From positions 1-64,000 of the forward strand of contig CACGBZ010000005.1 in the NCBI GenBank assembly GCA_902571425.1: a DNA stretch of 64,000 nucleotides. The letters run 5' to 3'. The position numbers and the translations under genes are program-made. Shown in pieces: positions 18,777-28,659 of the stretch. The DNA comes from an uncultured Pelagibacteraceae bacterium (GTDB taxonomy: Bacteria; Pseudomonadota; Alphaproteobacteria; Pelagibacterales; Pelagibacteraceae). The notes under the pieces were generated by a model. That model searched no databases. It worked only from the letters and a program-made list of their open reading frames with translations, and was not told the DNA's origin. The number at the start of each line of letters is the position of its first letter. Position 1 is the first letter of the stretch.

Positions 18777-19848
18777 AATTTACGAAAAATATATAATTAA
18801 AAAATTTATAGAAAAATTTTTAATTATAACTTCTATATTCTTAAGTTTATCGATAATTTTGGGTGTATTTGAGGAAATTTCTTTTTTTAAAGATGCAGAA
18901 GCAAGTTTCTTTTTACCTTATTTAATGACATTGCTTAATGCACCAATTACCTTATTTGAAATTTTTCCATTTATTTTTTTAATTTCAACACAATTTGTTT
19001 TTTATGAAATTTTTAAAAAAGATGAGCTAATTATTCTTAAAATTAATGGATTAAACAATCTAAAAATAATTAAAACACTATTAATATCCTCACTTACATT
19101 AGGAATTTTAATGATTGTTTTATATTACAATTTTGCATCTAAATTAAAGTTTATTTATACGGATGTTAAAAATCAATTTACTAATGACAATAAATATCTT
19201 GCTGTAGTTAATGATAGTGGATTGTGGCTGAAAGATGAAGTTGAAGACTCAATATTGATTGTTAAATCAAAGTACATAAAAGATAATTTCCTTATTGAAG
19301 TAATAATTAATGAGTTCAATAGAAATTTTGATCTTAGGAGGACTATACAATCCGATAAAGTTGATATCAGTAAAAAAAATTGGATTTTGTTTGATCCAAA
19401 AGTTACTGAAAATAATGTTTCAAACAATAATAATTCACAAATTTACTTCCAAACAAACTTTAATGAAGAGAAAATAAACAATCTATTTTCAAATTTTTCT
19501 ACTTTAAACTTAATTGAATTATTCAGTTTAAAAGAAGACTATGAAGCTTTGGGCTATTCATCTGATGAAGTAATGATTCACTTGCTAAAGCTATTCTCAA
19601 CTCCTTTTTTTTATGCTTTAATGACAATTTTATCCTGTGTGATAATGTTCAATGTGAACAAAAATAAAAGTTTATTTTTTCATGTAATCTTAGGAATTTT
19701 TATTTCAGTAATGATTTATTATTTAAAATTTATATTTGTTTCTTTGGGTAATGCTGGAGTTATTCCAGCCTCAATTTCAATATTTTTACCAATAATATTT
19801 ATTACATTAGCTATATCTATAGGGTTGGTGAGGGTAAATGAAAAATAA
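18769..19848 (+). CDS. lptG: LPS export ABC transporter permease LptG
   Basis: Second permease of LptBFG. The 359 residues show the same 3 + periplasmic domain + 3 membrane layout, beginning MFKIYEKYIIKKFIEKF, with a PITLFEIFPFIFLIST segment typical of YjgQ and a late GNAGVIPASISIFLPIIF helix. It overlaps lptF (8 bp) and lptD (11 bp), which supports translational coupling of the pathway. Confidence 0.9.
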   Translation: MFKIYEKYIIKKFIEKFLIITSIFLSLSIILGVFEEISFFKDAEASFFLPYLMTLLNAPITLFEIFPFIFLISTQFVFYEIFKKDELIILKINGLNNLKIIKTLLISSLTLGILMIVLYYNFASKLKFIYTDVKNQFTNDNKYLAVVNDSGLWLKDEVEDSILIVKSKYIKDNFLIEVIINEFNRNFDLRRTIQSDKVDISKKNWILFDPKVTENNVSNNNNSQIYFQTNFNEEKINNLFSNFSTLNLIELFSLKEDYEALGYSSDEVMIHLLKLFSTPFFYALMTILSCVIMFNVNKNKSLFFHVILGIFISVMIYYLKFIFVSLGNAGVIPASISIFLPIIFITLAISIGLVRVNEK

Positions 19849-22213
19849 AGTCATTATTTTCCTTATTTATTTTTTATTTAATTGTAATCTATCTCATGCA
19901 GATCAATATGAATTTTATGCTACAGATCTAAACGCTTCATATTCTAACAACACTATTAAAGTTAACAAAGGAACGGCAATCTCTAAAAATAAAAATTTAA
20001 AAATTAAAGGTAATTTTTTTGAATACAACAAAAATTCAGAACTTCTAAAAGTTACAAAGGGTAAAGTATTTGAACAAATTAACAACCTTGAAATAAGTTT
20101 TGATAATCTTGAAATAGATGGAAAAAAATTGTTTCTAATTGCATATGGCAATGTGGAAATTTTAGATAAAGAAAATAAGCTAATTTTTGAAACTAGTAAT
20201 ATTGAAATGGATAGGTTAAATAATATTTTAAGATCATCAACTAAAACTTTTATTAAAGACAATAATGATAATTTATTTCAAGTAGACGAGTTTGTTTACA
20301 ATATTAAAAAAAATATTTTAAAAATCAAAAATATCTCATTTAAAGATGTAAATGATAATAAATTATTTATTGATTCAGCTTTTATAAATACAAAATCAAA
20401 AAAACTAATCGGAAAGGATGCAAAAATAAACCTTAACAATGTTTCTTTTAATGATAAGAATGAGCCACGAATAAAAGGAGTCAGAATAAAACATGATGAA
20501 GAAAATACAGAAGTATCAAAAGGTGTTTTTACAGCATGTAAAAAAACCGATAAATGCCCTCCATGGCAACTAACCGCTGAAAAAATTACTCATAACAAAA
20601 ATAAAAAAAATATAGATTATAAAAATGTGTGGTTAAAAATTTATGATGTTCCAGTAGTTTATTTTCCAAAATTTTTTCATCCAGACCCGACAGTAAAAAG
20701 ACAAACTGGTTTTTTAATGCCGTCATTCAAAAGTTCTCCTAATAAAAATACCTTCTTTAGCATTCCATACTTTAAAGTATTGGGTGAAAATAAAGATTTA
20801 ACTCTCACTCCAAGATTATATTCAGAAAAAAAAATAATGGTACAAACAGAATTTAGAGAAGTTACTAAAAATGGGAACTATATTAATGATTTCAGTTTGT
20901 TTAAAAATAAAAATAACTTAGATGGTCATTTTTTTCATAAATTAAATAAAAATTTAGATACCAAAAAATTTGATACATCAAGTATTGAAATTAAAATTCA
21001 ACAGACCTCTAATGATACCTATCTTAAAGCTAATAAATTAGTGTCTCCAACAATAAATAATTACGATTTATTAGAAAACTCTATTAATTTAATTTTAAGC
21101 AATGAACAATCACTTATTGAGACTGACTTCATTGTTTTTGAAAATTTAAATAAAAGTAATAATGATAAATATGAATATGTTTATCCCAAATTTAATTTTG
21201 AGAGAAAATTAAATAATAATACAAAACTCAAAGGTGATTTTATATTTCAATCAAGCAATTATGTTCATAAATTTGATACAAATGTTTCTGAAAAAATTAA
21301 TACAAATGACTTAATTTTTAAATCAGATTATAAAGTTACTAAGTCAGGTTTTTATAACAATTTTGAATTTAAAGTAAAAAATTCCAATACTAGTAGAGAG
21401 AATTCTAAAGACTTAAAGAATGGTGAAAATATTTATTATTCTGGTATTTATCAGCTAAATACAAGCTTGCCTTTGGTGAAATTAGGTTCAAATTTTCAAA
21501 GACTAATAAATCCAAAATTATCTTTGAAATTTAGTCCAGGTTACACAAAGAACATAAGTAAGAATTATAATCGTTTAGACATTAATAATATTTTTGACTT
21601 AAATAGGATTTCTTCTAGTGAAACATTAGAAGGTGGTCTTTCACTAACTTATGGCTCTGATTATATATTATCAAATTCAAAAAGTGATAGAGAAATACTA
21701 TCTTTTAAATTTGCTAACAATTTGAGACTAAAAGAAAATAAAAACTTAGAAAAAAATAATCAATTAGGAGCTAAAACATCCAATTTATTTTCAGAGATAT
21801 CTTTTAGTCCAAATAAATATTTTAAAACTAAGTATAATGTTTCTTTAAAGAATAATTTTGTAAACAAAAGTTATGAAAATTTTGTAACTGAATTTAGCAT
21901 AAACAATTTTGTTACAAAATTTGATTACCTTAACGAAAATAATGCATCACAAAATTCATATATTCTGAACGAAACAAGTTATAATTTTAATGAAGCTAAT
22001 AAATTATCTTTCTCCACTAGACAAAATAAAAAAACAGATCTGGTTGAGTATTACAATTTAATATATCAATATGAGAATGATTGTTTGGCAGCATCAATAG
22101 AGTATAACAAGGAATATTATAACGACAGAGATATAAAGCCAGATGAAAGTATATTTTTTAAATTAACTATTGTGCCATTTGGTAAAACTAGCACACCAAA
22201 TTTAATTAACTAA
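19838..22213 (+). CDS. lptD: LPS-assembly outer-membrane protein LptD
   Basis: Outer-membrane beta-barrel that inserts lipopolysaccharide into the outer leaflet. The 791-residue protein has a signal peptide (about 1-21, ending SHA), an OstA/LptA-like beta-jellyroll (about 30-200), then the junction signature with C234 and C240 (FTACKKTDKCPPWQ) followed by PVVYFPKFFHPDP, RQTGFLMPSF and alternating barrel strands. One cysteine occurs near the end (NDCLAAS), where E. coli has an adjacent pair, so disulfide pairing must differ. It follows lptG and overlaps the SurA-type gene by 1 bp. Confidence 0.92.
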   Translation: MKNKVIIFLIYFLFNCNLSHADQYEFYATDLNASYSNNTIKVNKGTAISKNKNLKIKGNFFEYNKNSELLKVTKGKVFEQINNLEISFDNLEIDGKKLFLIAYGNVEILDKENKLIFETSNIEMDRLNNILRSSTKTFIKDNNDNLFQVDEFVYNIKKNILKIKNISFKDVNDNKLFIDSAFINTKSKKLIGKDAKINLNNVSFNDKNEPRIKGVRIKHDEENTEVSKGVFTACKKTDKCPPWQLTAEKITHNKNKKNIDYKNVWLKIYDVPVVYFPKFFHPDPTVKRQTGFLMPSFKSSPNKNTFFSIPYFKVLGENKDLTLTPRLYSEKKIMVQTEFREVTKNGNYINDFSLFKNKNNLDGHFFHKLNKNLDTKKFDTSSIEIKIQQTSNDTYLKANKLVSPTINNYDLLENSINLILSNEQSLIETDFIVFENLNKSNNDKYEYVYPKFNFERKLNNNTKLKGDFIFQSSNYVHKFDTNVSEKINTNDLIFKSDYKVTKSGFYNNFEFKVKNSNTSRENSKDLKNGENIYYSGIYQLNTSLPLVKLGSNFQRLINPKLSLKFSPGYTKNISKNYNRLDINNIFDLNRISSSETLEGGLSLTYGSDYILSNSKSDREILSFKFANNLRLKENKNLEKNNQLGAKTSNLFSEISFSPNKYFKTKYNVSLKNNFVNKSYENFVTEFSINNFVTKFDYLNENNASQNSYILNETSYNFNEANKLSFSTRQNKKTDLVEYYNLIYQYENDCLAASIEYNKEYYNDRDIKPDESIFFKLTIVPFGKTSTPNLIN

Positions 22214-22803
22214 TGATAAAAAATACTTTAAATATTTTTTTATTTTTAATTTTATTTATTAATTATTCCCTATCTGAAACAAACATATCTATAGAAGCCA
22301 AAGTAAATAATAGATTAATTACAAATATAGATATTTTAAAAGAAGTTGAGTATTTAAAAATTCTTAACCCTAATTTAAATGAGCTTGATGAAAAAAAAAT
22401 TTTTGAATTATCCAAAAATTCTCTTATTAATCAAATTGTAAAAGAAACAGAGATTGAAAAATTTTTTGATTTAGAAAAAAATCAAAATAATGATCTATTA
22501 GATCAAGTGTACTTAAATTTAATCAAAAGACTCAATTTAAATTCAGAAAAAGAATTTGATCAGTTATTGTTATTAAAAAAAAGCTTCTCAATAAATGAAA
22601 TAAAAAATAAATTAAAAATCGAATTATTGTGGAACGATATAATATTTGCTAAATACAAAAATCAAGTAAAAATTAATAAGCAGGAGCTTTTGTCAAAAAT
22701 TGAAAATAGAAAAGATAAATTCAATAATGAATATTTATTATCAGAAATTTTTTTTAAAAAAGAAAAGGATACAGAAATAAAAAATTTAATATTAAAAATA
22801 TAA
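22213..22803 (+). CDS. surA: SurA-type periplasmic chaperone, N-terminal part (frame interrupted)
   Basis: Encodes a signal-like N-terminus (about 1-20) and a helical SurA N-terminal domain (IEAKVNNRLITNIDILKEVEYL), then the beginning of a parvulin domain (LSEIFF) before stopping at residue 196. The matching rest of the parvulin domain continues in the -1 frame directly downstream. One extra A in the run at 22779-22784 would join both halves into about 308 residues. SurA helps outer-membrane proteins such as LptD fold, and lptD-surA-pdxA-rsmA is a classic order. Either this is a real lesion or a homopolymer sequencing error; as written the gene is broken. Confidence 0.82.
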   Translation: MIKNTLNIFLFLILFINYSLSETNISIEAKVNNRLITNIDILKEVEYLKILNPNLNELDEKKIFELSKNSLINQIVKETEIEKFFDLEKNQNNDLLDQVYLNLIKRLNLNSEKEFDQLLLLKKSFSINEIKNKLKIELLWNDIIFAKYKNQVKINKQELLSKIENRKDKFNNEYLLSEIFFKKEKDTEIKNLILKI

Positions 22804-23138
22804 ATGAAATAGGTTTTAGTAATACTGCTAATATTTATAGTACTAGTGAAAGTAGAAAATTTGGAGGAAAAATAGGTTGGGTAAGTGAGAATAATTTATC
22901 TAAAATTATATATGACTCATTAATTAAAACAAAAATAGGTGAACATACAGATGTAATAAAAATAAATAACAATTTCTTAATTTTAAAAATAGAAGATAAA
23001 AGAACTAAAGAAATCAAAATAGATAAAGAAAAACAACTTTCTCAAATGATAAATTTTGAGACAAATAAACAATTAAATCAATTTTCTAATATTTATTTTA
23101 ATAAAGTTAAAATAAATAATTATATAGATGAAAGATAA
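22804..23138 (+). pseudogene. surA: C-terminal half of the SurA-type isomerase, out of frame
   Basis: The frame containing 22806-23138 reads NEIGFSNTANIYSTS, then RKFGGKIGWVSENNLSKII, IGEHTDVIKINNNFLILKI and ends ...YIDER. The GGKIGWV segment and following strands are the second half of a parvulin-type peptidyl-prolyl isomerase domain. It has no start codon or ribosome-binding site of its own and overlaps the pdxA start by 11 bp, so it is the displaced end of the upstream gene. Confidence 0.85.
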
Positions 23139-24057
23139 ACCTATTATTATAGTTCCCGGTGAAATTCACACTATTTTCTATGAAATACTATTTAAATCTC
23201 TTAAGAGAAAAAAATTTAAAAGCCCTTTAATTATAGTTACCTCAAAAAAAATTTTTATTAAAAAAATGAAAAAATTTTCATATAAAAAAAAAATTGAGTC
23301 TATTTCAGATATTAAAAATCAAAAAAGTTTTCGTAATGATAGAATTTATATAATTAACATTGATCACAAAATTAATGACTATTTAAGCAGATGTTTTAAG
23401 GAAACATTTAAAGTATTAAAGTTAAAAATTACTAACAAATTTATTAATGGACCAATAAATAAAAGTAAATTTTTAAATAAAAAATTTTTAGGAATTACAG
23501 AATATATTTCTAAAAATTTTAAGATTAAAAAAAATGCAATGCTTATTTTTAATAGAGAGCTTTCAATTTGTCCTGTTACTACTCATCTACCATTAAAATT
23601 AGTGCCAAAAAAAATAAATCAGAAATTAATTGTTGAAAAAATACTCTTAGTAAATAATTTTTATAAATCTCAATTAGGTATAAAGCCAAATATTGCAATC
23701 ACAGGTATTAATCCGCACTGTGAGAGTGTTTTAAAAATTAATGAAGATGTTAAAATAGTAACCCCAGCTATTAAACATGCGAAAAAGAAAAACGTTAAAG
23801 TTTCAGGACCTTATTCTGCAGATACAATATTTCAAAAAAAAAATAGAAAAAAATTTGACGTAATAATAGGAATGTATCATGATCAAGTATTAACAGCATT
23901 CAAAACTATATATGAATTTGATGCAATTAATATAACATTAGGTTTACCATTTTTTAGGGTTTCGCCTGATCATGGACCAAATGAAAAAATGGTTAATATG
24001 AATTTATCAAATCCACTAAGTTTAATAAGAGCTTTGGAGTTTTTGGATAATAAGTGA
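23128..24057 (+). CDS. pdxA: 4-hydroxythreonine-4-phosphate dehydrogenase
   Basis: Oxidises 4-phosphohydroxy-L-threonine in the DXP-dependent pyridoxal phosphate pathway. The 309-residue protein is diverged and lysine-rich in its first 90 residues, but keeps family motifs: TNKFINGPINKSKF, CPVTTHLPL, the metal-binding GINPHCE, GPYSADTIF, GMYHDQVLTAFK and SPDHGPN (usually TSPDHG). It overlaps the displaced surA end and the rsmA start (GTGA). Confidence 0.93.
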   Translation: MKDKPIIIVPGEIHTIFYEILFKSLKRKKFKSPLIIVTSKKIFIKKMKKFSYKKKIESISDIKNQKSFRNDRIYIINIDHKINDYLSRCFKETFKVLKLKITNKFINGPINKSKFLNKKFLGITEYISKNFKIKKNAMLIFNRELSICPVTTHLPLKLVPKKINQKLIVEKILLVNNFYKSQLGIKPNIAITGINPHCESVLKINEDVKIVTPAIKHAKKKNVKVSGPYSADTIFQKKNRKKFDVIIGMYHDQVLTAFKTIYEFDAINITLGLPFFRVSPDHGPNEKMVNMNLSNPLSLIRALEFLDNK

Positions 24058-24839
24058 TTAAACCTAAAAAAAGCTTAGGTCAAAATTTTTTAATTGATAA
24101 AAAAATTTTACAAAAAATTACAAGTTTAACCGATCTAGAAAATAAAATAGTTCTAGAAATTGGGCCAGGCACTGGAAATCTAACATCATATATTCTTGAA
24201 AAAAATCCAAAAAAATTTTTTGTAATTGAAAAAGATAATGAGCTAGTAAAAAAACTTCAGGACAAATTCAATGATCAACTTAAAATTATAAACGATGATG
24301 TGCTTAAAATAGATGAAACTAAACTTTTCAAAAATAAAGTGATTGTTTTTGGTAATTTGCCTTATAATATTTCAACTGAAATACTTAGTAAATGGATAGT
24401 TAATTTAAAAGATAGCTTTTGGTTTGAATGTCTAATTTTAATGTTTCAAAAAGAAGTTGCTGATAGAATAATTGCAGAATCTAATTCCTCAAATTACGGA
24501 AGATTATCAATAATAAGTAATTGGAAACTAAATATAAAGAAAATATGTGATATAAAACCCGAGGCATTTACACCTAAGCCAAAAATTGAAAGTTCTTTAT
24601 TATTTTTCTATCCAAAAAAAAATTTTATAAAAATTAATAATCCAAATAACTTGGAAAAGGTTACTAGGATTTTTTTTAATCAAAGAAGAAAAATGCTAAA
24701 AAAACCTTTCAATCAACTATTTAATGGAGATCAAAAAGTTTTAAATAAACTAAAAATTGATTTAAAACTTAGACCCCAAAATTTAAGTTTCGAAACTTAT
24801 TACAAGCTAGCTTTTGAATATGAAAATTTAAGAAGTTAG
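24054..24839 (+). CDS. rsmA: 16S rRNA dimethyladenosine transferase
   Basis: Dimethylates two adjacent adenosines near the 3' end of 16S rRNA, late in 30S assembly. The 261-residue protein has the SAM-binding motif [12 protein letters not shown], the catalytic motif [10 protein letters not shown] and the N-terminal [11 protein letters not shown]. The start is a GTG at 24054 overlapping the pdxA stop in GTGA; this start gives the usual short lead into SLGQNF. The stop overlaps convergent gmk by 12 bp. Confidence 0.96.
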   Translation: MIKPKKSLGQNFLIDKKILQKITSLTDLENKIVLEIGPGTGNLTSYILEKNPKKFFVIEKDNELVKKLQDKFNDQLKIINDDVLKIDETKLFKNKVIVFGNLPYNISTEILSKWIVNLKDSFWFECLILMFQKEVADRIIAESNSSNYGRLSIISNWKLNIKKICDIKPEAFTPKPKIESSLLFFYPKKNFIKINNPNNLEKVTRIFFNQRRKMLKKPFNQLFNGDQKVLNKLKIDLKLRPQNLSFETYYKLAFEYENLRS

Positions 24840-25460
24840 TTTCTCAACATGACTTCTTATATAATTTAGATCATAATCTTTTGAGCCATTGTTTATTACT
24901 GCATCAATTAAATTTGTTATTTTTAAAAAACATTCATTTAAATCATTGTTTATAACAACATAATCATAATTTATCCAATGCAAAACATCCCTTTCAAATT
25001 GTTTCATTCTTTCTTCAGCAATTAATTTATCATTCATATGTCGTCTGGATAATCTTTCAAATAAAACCTCTTTACTAGGAGGAAGTATAAAAAAAGTAAT
25101 TAGTTTATAATCTAATTTTTTATTTTTTATTTGATCGGCCCCTTGCCAATCAATATCAAAAAGAACATTATAGCCTTTATTAAGTTTATCTATTACTGGT
25201 GTTCTCGTAGTGCCGTAAAAGTTATTAAAAACTTTTGCATATTCAAGGAATTCCTCATTTTTAATTAATCTTTTAAATTCCGATTCTCCAACAAAAAAAT
25301 AATCTTCATTTTGTGTCTCATTAGGTCTAGGTTGTCTAGTTGTGTGTGATATAGAGGTCTCGAAATTTTTTTTTTCAGATAATTTCTTAACTAAAGTAGT
25401 TTTACCTGCTCCAGAAGGAGAAGATAATATTATCATTACCCCATCTTTTTCTGATGGCAT
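24828..25460 (-). CDS. gmk: Guanylate kinase
   Basis: Phosphorylates GMP to GDP. The 210-residue protein has the P-loop [11 protein letters not shown] (about 13-23) and GMP-binding residues in [11 protein letters not shown] and [10 protein letters not shown], plus [12 protein letters not shown] methionine at residue 9 (MIILSSPS) could be the true start; the ATG at 25460 adds eight residues and lies 8 bp after acpP. In many Alphaproteobacteria fabF and mltG lie between acpP and gmk; they do not here. Confidence 0.96.
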   Translation of the reverse strand: MPSEKDGVMIILSSPSGAGKTTLVKKLSEKKNFETSISHTTRQPRPNETQNEDYFFVGESEFKRLIKNEEFLEYAKVFNNFYGTTRTPVIDKLNKGYNVLFDIDWQGADQIKNKKLDYKLITFFILPPSKEVLFERLSRRHMNDKLIAEERMKQFERDVLHWINYDYVVINNDLNECFLKITNLIDAVINNGSKDYDLNYIRSHVEKLTS

Positions 25461-25468
25461 TAAAATTT

Positions 25469-25708
25469 CTAATTAGCTTTTCCCTCGATAAATTTAACTG
25501 CATCTCCTACAGTTAAAATTTTCTCGGCTTCACTATCTGAAATTTCAGACCCAAATTCCTCTTCGAAAGCCATCACTAATTCAACTGTATCTAAACTATC
25601 AGCTCCTAAATCATCTATAAAACTAGATTCCTCAGTGACTTTCGCTTCATCGATACCTAAGTGATCTGCTACAATTTTTTTTACCTTGCTTGAAACGTCT
25701 TCTGACAT
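25469..25708 (-). CDS. acpP: Acyl carrier protein
   Basis: Carries growing acyl chains on a phosphopantetheine arm. The 79-residue acidic protein has the attachment serine in [12 protein letters not shown] and the normal four-helix pattern. It is relatively GC-balanced and acidic compared with its neighbours, as expected for a highly expressed, conserved protein. It sits in the minus-strand run fabD-fabG-acpP-gmk. Confidence 0.98.
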   Translation of the reverse strand: MSEDVSSKVKKIVADHLGIDEAKVTEESSFIDDLGADSLDTVELVMAFEEEFGSEISDSEAEKILTVGDAVKFIEGKAN

Positions 25709-25757
25709 AATGATCCTTTTTTGTTATAAATTCTTAATAGTTTAATTACCTATTTTG

Positions 25758-26495
25758 TCAAGCCATATACATGCCTCCATTTACATGCAATGTCTCTCCA
25801 TTAATATAACTTGATTGATTTGAGCATAAAAAAAGTACTGCATTTGCAATGTCATCTGGCTCTCCTAGACGTGCTGAAGGAATTTTAGATATAATAGCCT
25901 CCTTAAATTTATCATCTATTTTGTCTGTCATCGCTGTCTTAATAAATCCTGGAGAAATACAATTAATATTAATATTTTTCTTAGCATATTCTATCGCTAA
26001 ACTCTTTGACATCGCGATTATACCCGCTTTAGATGCTGTATAATTTGCCTGTCCTAAATTTCCAGTATGACCAACAACAGATGTAATATTTACAATTTTA
26101 CCTGATTTTTTTTTTAACATTTTCTTTATTGCAAACTTACTAATTAAAAAAGTTGATGTTAAGTTAATATCAATTACTTTTTGCCATTCCTCTAGACTCA
26201 TTCTTATTGCTAAATTATCTTGAGTAATACCTGCATTATTAACTATACAATCTAAACTACCACCTAGTTCTTGGGTTGCATTTTCAACAAAGTCTTCAAT
26301 TTTATCTCTTTGAGAAATATCAAATTTTAATGTTTTTATATTTCCAAACCTCTTTTTTAATTCTTCAAGTTTTTCTGTTCTTGTACCTGAGGCTAAAATA
26401 TTTGCCTCTGCTTGATTTAATTTTTCAATTACTGAATTTCCAATTCCACCAGATGCACCTGTGACGATAATATTTTTACCTTTTAAATCTGTCAT
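25758..26495 (-). CDS. fabG: 3-oxoacyl-[acyl-carrier-protein] reductase
   Basis: NADPH-dependent first reduction of the fatty-acid elongation cycle. The 245-residue SDR protein has the cofactor motif TGASGGIG (about 13-20), NNAGIT, and the catalytic Ser, Tyr and Lys (NITSVVGHTG ... YTASKAG). The C-terminus NGETLHVNGGMYMA is typical of FabG rather than other SDRs. It overlaps fabD by 4 bp. Confidence 0.97.
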   Translation of the reverse strand: MTDLKGKNIIVTGASGGIGNSVIEKLNQAEANILASGTRTEKLEELKKRFGNIKTLKFDISQRDKIEDFVENATQELGGSLDCIVNNAGITQDNLAIRMSLEEWQKVIDINLTSTFLISKFAIKKMLKKKSGKIVNITSVVGHTGNLGQANYTASKAGIIAMSKSLAIEYAKKNININCISPGFIKTAMTDKIDDKFKEAIISKIPSARLGEPDDIANAVLFLCSNQSSYINGETLHVNGGMYMA

Positions 26496-27418
26496 ATTTT
26501 TAGACCCTCGATATCATATTGAGTATTAACTGTATCAATTTTTACATTTCTATTAATTCTTTTTACCAAACCTGTCAAAACTTTCCCAGGTCCAATTTCT
26601 ATAAAATGATCCACATCATTTTCCATCATATTAATCACACTTTCTCTCCATCTAACTCTATTCTCTATTTGTTTTATCAAGAGATTTTTAAGCTCATCTG
26701 GGTCGTTAATTTCATTAGAAGTCACGTTAGAAATTAATTTATTTTCTCCATTTTTAAAATTAAGTTTGTTTAACTCCTCTGTCATAATTTTTGTAGCATT
26801 ATTCATTAATTCGCAGTGAAAAGGTGCGCTTACTGGAAGTTTGATGTTTTTTATTGAATTGTCTTTTAAAATTTGAATTAAAATTTCTAAATCTTTTGTT
26901 TTTCCACTTAAGACAATTTGGCCTTCAGAATTATCATTCGCAATTTGTGCTTTTAAATTTTCTTTATTTTGTGTCAAAATTTTTTCAATCATTTCAACTG
27001 TTGTACCTAATACCGCAACCATTCCTCCTTGTCCCTTAGGCACAGCATTCTGCATTGCATCTCCTCTAATTCTTAGTATCTTTAAAGTATCTACAAAATC
27101 TAGATATCCTGCACATGATAAAGCTGAATATTCACCTAAAGAGTGTCCAGCAAAGTATTTTGCTTTATTTAAATCTAACTTGAATTCTTTTTTAACCACA
27201 TTGAATATTGAGTAACTTATTAAAAATATTGCTGGTTGTGTATTGACTGTTAAATCCAACTCATCTTTTGGTCCTTCTAGTATAAGTTTAGAAATAGAAA
27301 AATTTAATGTGTCATCTGCCTGTTTAAACAGGTCTTTTACTATTTTAAATTTATCATAAAACTCTTTTCCCATGCCTACAATTTGTGATCCTTGACCTGG
27401 AAAAATTACTGAAAACAT
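26492..27418 (-). CDS. fabD: Malonyl-CoA:ACP transacylase
   Basis: Loads malonyl groups onto ACP. The 308-residue protein begins with FPGQGSQIVGMGK and has the nucleophile elbow GHSLGEYSAL and the catalytic histidine in SAPFHCELM. It is the first gene of the fabD-fabG-acpP-gmk run and is divergent from the ribosomal rpsF operon over 87 bp. Confidence 0.97.
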   Translation of the reverse strand: MFSVIFPGQGSQIVGMGKEFYDKFKIVKDLFKQADDTLNFSISKLILEGPKDELDLTVNTQPAIFLISYSIFNVVKKEFKLDLNKAKYFAGHSLGEYSALSCAGYLDFVDTLKILRIRGDAMQNAVPKGQGGMVAVLGTTVEMIEKILTQNKENLKAQIANDNSEGQIVLSGKTKDLEILIQILKDNSIKNIKLPVSAPFHCELMNNATKIMTEELNKLNFKNGENKLISNVTSNEINDPDELKNLLIKQIENRVRWRESVINMMENDVDHFIEIGPGKVLTGLVKRINRNVKIDTVNTQYDIEGLKI

Positions 27419-27444
27419 ATAAAAAAAACTAATTATTTTGCCTT

Positions 27445-27473
27445 TTTAACTATTGTAATTGAACTTTTATAAT
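27445..27473 (+). promoter_or_regulatory. Candidate sigma-70 promoter of the rpsF operon
   Basis: A perfect TATAAT at 27468-27473 is preceded by TTTAAC at 27445-27450 with an ideal 17-bp spacer. The expected start of transcription is about 27480, some 25 bp before the rpsF ATG at 27506. The -10 box is strong, the -35 box weak. Confidence 0.5.
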
Positions 27474-27505
27474 AGTATATCCTCATTTTTTATTAAAGAA
27501 CTTAA

Positions 27506-27859
27506 ATGAATTTATACGAACATACTATTATAGCTAGGCAAGATACTTCACCGAGTGAATTAAAGCAACTAACAGATAAATATTCTAAAATTGTTGAAAA
27601 AAATGATGGAGAGGTTGTTAAAACAGAAAACTGGGGATTGCTAAACTTATCTTATCTTATTAAAAAGAATAAAAAAGGAACTTACATACACTTTAAAATA
27701 AAAGGTAAAGGAAATGTAATTGACGAATTGGAAAAAAATGAAGCTATTGATAAAAAACTACTGAGATATTTAACAGTCAGAGTAAAAAAATTTGATTTAG
27801 AAACAAGCTATTTTGGAAAAAAAGAAGATAGCGAAAAAAAAGAAAGTGTTAAAAGCTAA
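27506..27859 (+). CDS. rpsF: 30S ribosomal protein S6
   Basis: Binds 16S rRNA in the platform as a heterodimer with S18. The 117-residue protein begins [13 protein letters not shown] and has [20 protein letters not shown] and the [11 protein letters not shown] strand of S6, plus a charged Lys/Glu tail. It is first in rpsF-rpsR-rplI, the standard bacterial order, and its stop overlaps the rpsR start by 1 bp. Confidence 0.97.
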   Translation: MNLYEHTIIARQDTSPSELKQLTDKYSKIVEKNDGEVVKTENWGLLNLSYLIKKNKKGTYIHFKIKGKGNVIDELEKNEAIDKKLLRYLTVRVKKFDLETSYFGKKEDSEKKESVKS

Positions 27860-28131
27860 TGCCTAAAAGACAAAGTGGAAATAAAAAAGGTAAACAGAGT
27901 AACTTTGCAAAATTAAGTATTTTTCAACCAAATAAATATAAATTTAAAAAAACTTGTCCGTTATCTGTAAAAGGTGCGCCAGAAGTGGACTACAAAAATA
28001 TTAAATTATTAAAAAAATATGTTTCTGAAAATGGTAAAATTTTGCCTTCAAGAATTACAAACGTATCTCAAAAGAAACAAAGAGAGCTTTCTCTTTCAAT
28101 TAAAAGAGCTAGAAATTTAGCATTAATATAA
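27859..28131 (+). CDS. rpsR: 30S ribosomal protein S18
   Basis: Partner of S6 in the small subunit. The 90-residue basic protein has the family core [22 protein letters not shown] (split here by position: core about 49-70) and the C-terminal [17 protein letters not shown]. Only one cysteine is visible, so no zinc-binding set. It lies between rpsF and rplI with overlaps or a 1-bp gap. Confidence 0.96.
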   Translation: MPKRQSGNKKGKQSNFAKLSIFQPNKYKFKKTCPLSVKGAPEVDYKNIKLLKKYVSENGKILPSRITNVSQKKQRELSLSIKRARNLALI

Positions 28132-28132
28132 A

Positions 28133-28591
28133 ATGAAAGTTATCTTATTAGAAAATGTAAAAAGAATTGGATCTATTGGTGAAGTAATAGATGTGAAAAG
28201 AGGTTTCGCAAGAAACTTTCTTATTGCTAATAAAAAAGCTCTTTATGCGTCAAAAGAAAATATAAAAGAAGTTGAAAAAATTAAAGCTGAGTTATCTAAA
28301 AAAGATAATGAGAAGAAAAAAGAAGCTACTCAAATCGCCGAGCAAATTAATGGTAAAGCGTATTCTGTAAAGAAACTAAGTACAGAAAATAATGAATTAT
28401 ATGGTTCGGTTAAACCAACTGAAATTTCAAAACTTATCCAAGAAGAAAGCAAAATTATTGTTAAACCTTCATTGATACAACCAGTTGAAGAAATAAAAGC
28501 TTTAGGAAAATTTAAAGTTAAAATTTCTTTACACTCAGAAGTTGATGCTGAAATTATAATCAACGTTTCTTCGTCTGATACAATTCAATAA
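28133..28591 (+). CDS. rplI: 50S ribosomal protein L9
   Basis: Binds 23S rRNA domain V with its N-domain and reaches outward through a long helix. The 152-residue protein has MKVILLENVKRIGSIGEVID, the GFARNFLI loop, a charged connecting helix (about 40-75) and a C-terminal domain with LYGSVKPTEIS. It ends the ribosomal operon; dnaB follows after 68 bp. Confidence 0.97.
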   Translation: MKVILLENVKRIGSIGEVIDVKRGFARNFLIANKKALYASKENIKEVEKIKAELSKKDNEKKKEATQIAEQINGKAYSVKKLSTENNELYGSVKPTEISKLIQEESKIIVKPSLIQPVEEIKALGKFKVKISLHSEVDAEIIINVSSSDTIQ

Positions 28592-28659
28592 TTATACATT
28601 CTTTTCCCCAGCAGAAATATACAATTTGATTTAATTATTTTTCATGTAAATTTTTTCTC

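Noticed and set aside
19915..20262. A minus-strand frame inside lptD
   Set aside because: No ribosome-binding site or family match, and it is antisense to the conserved jellyroll.
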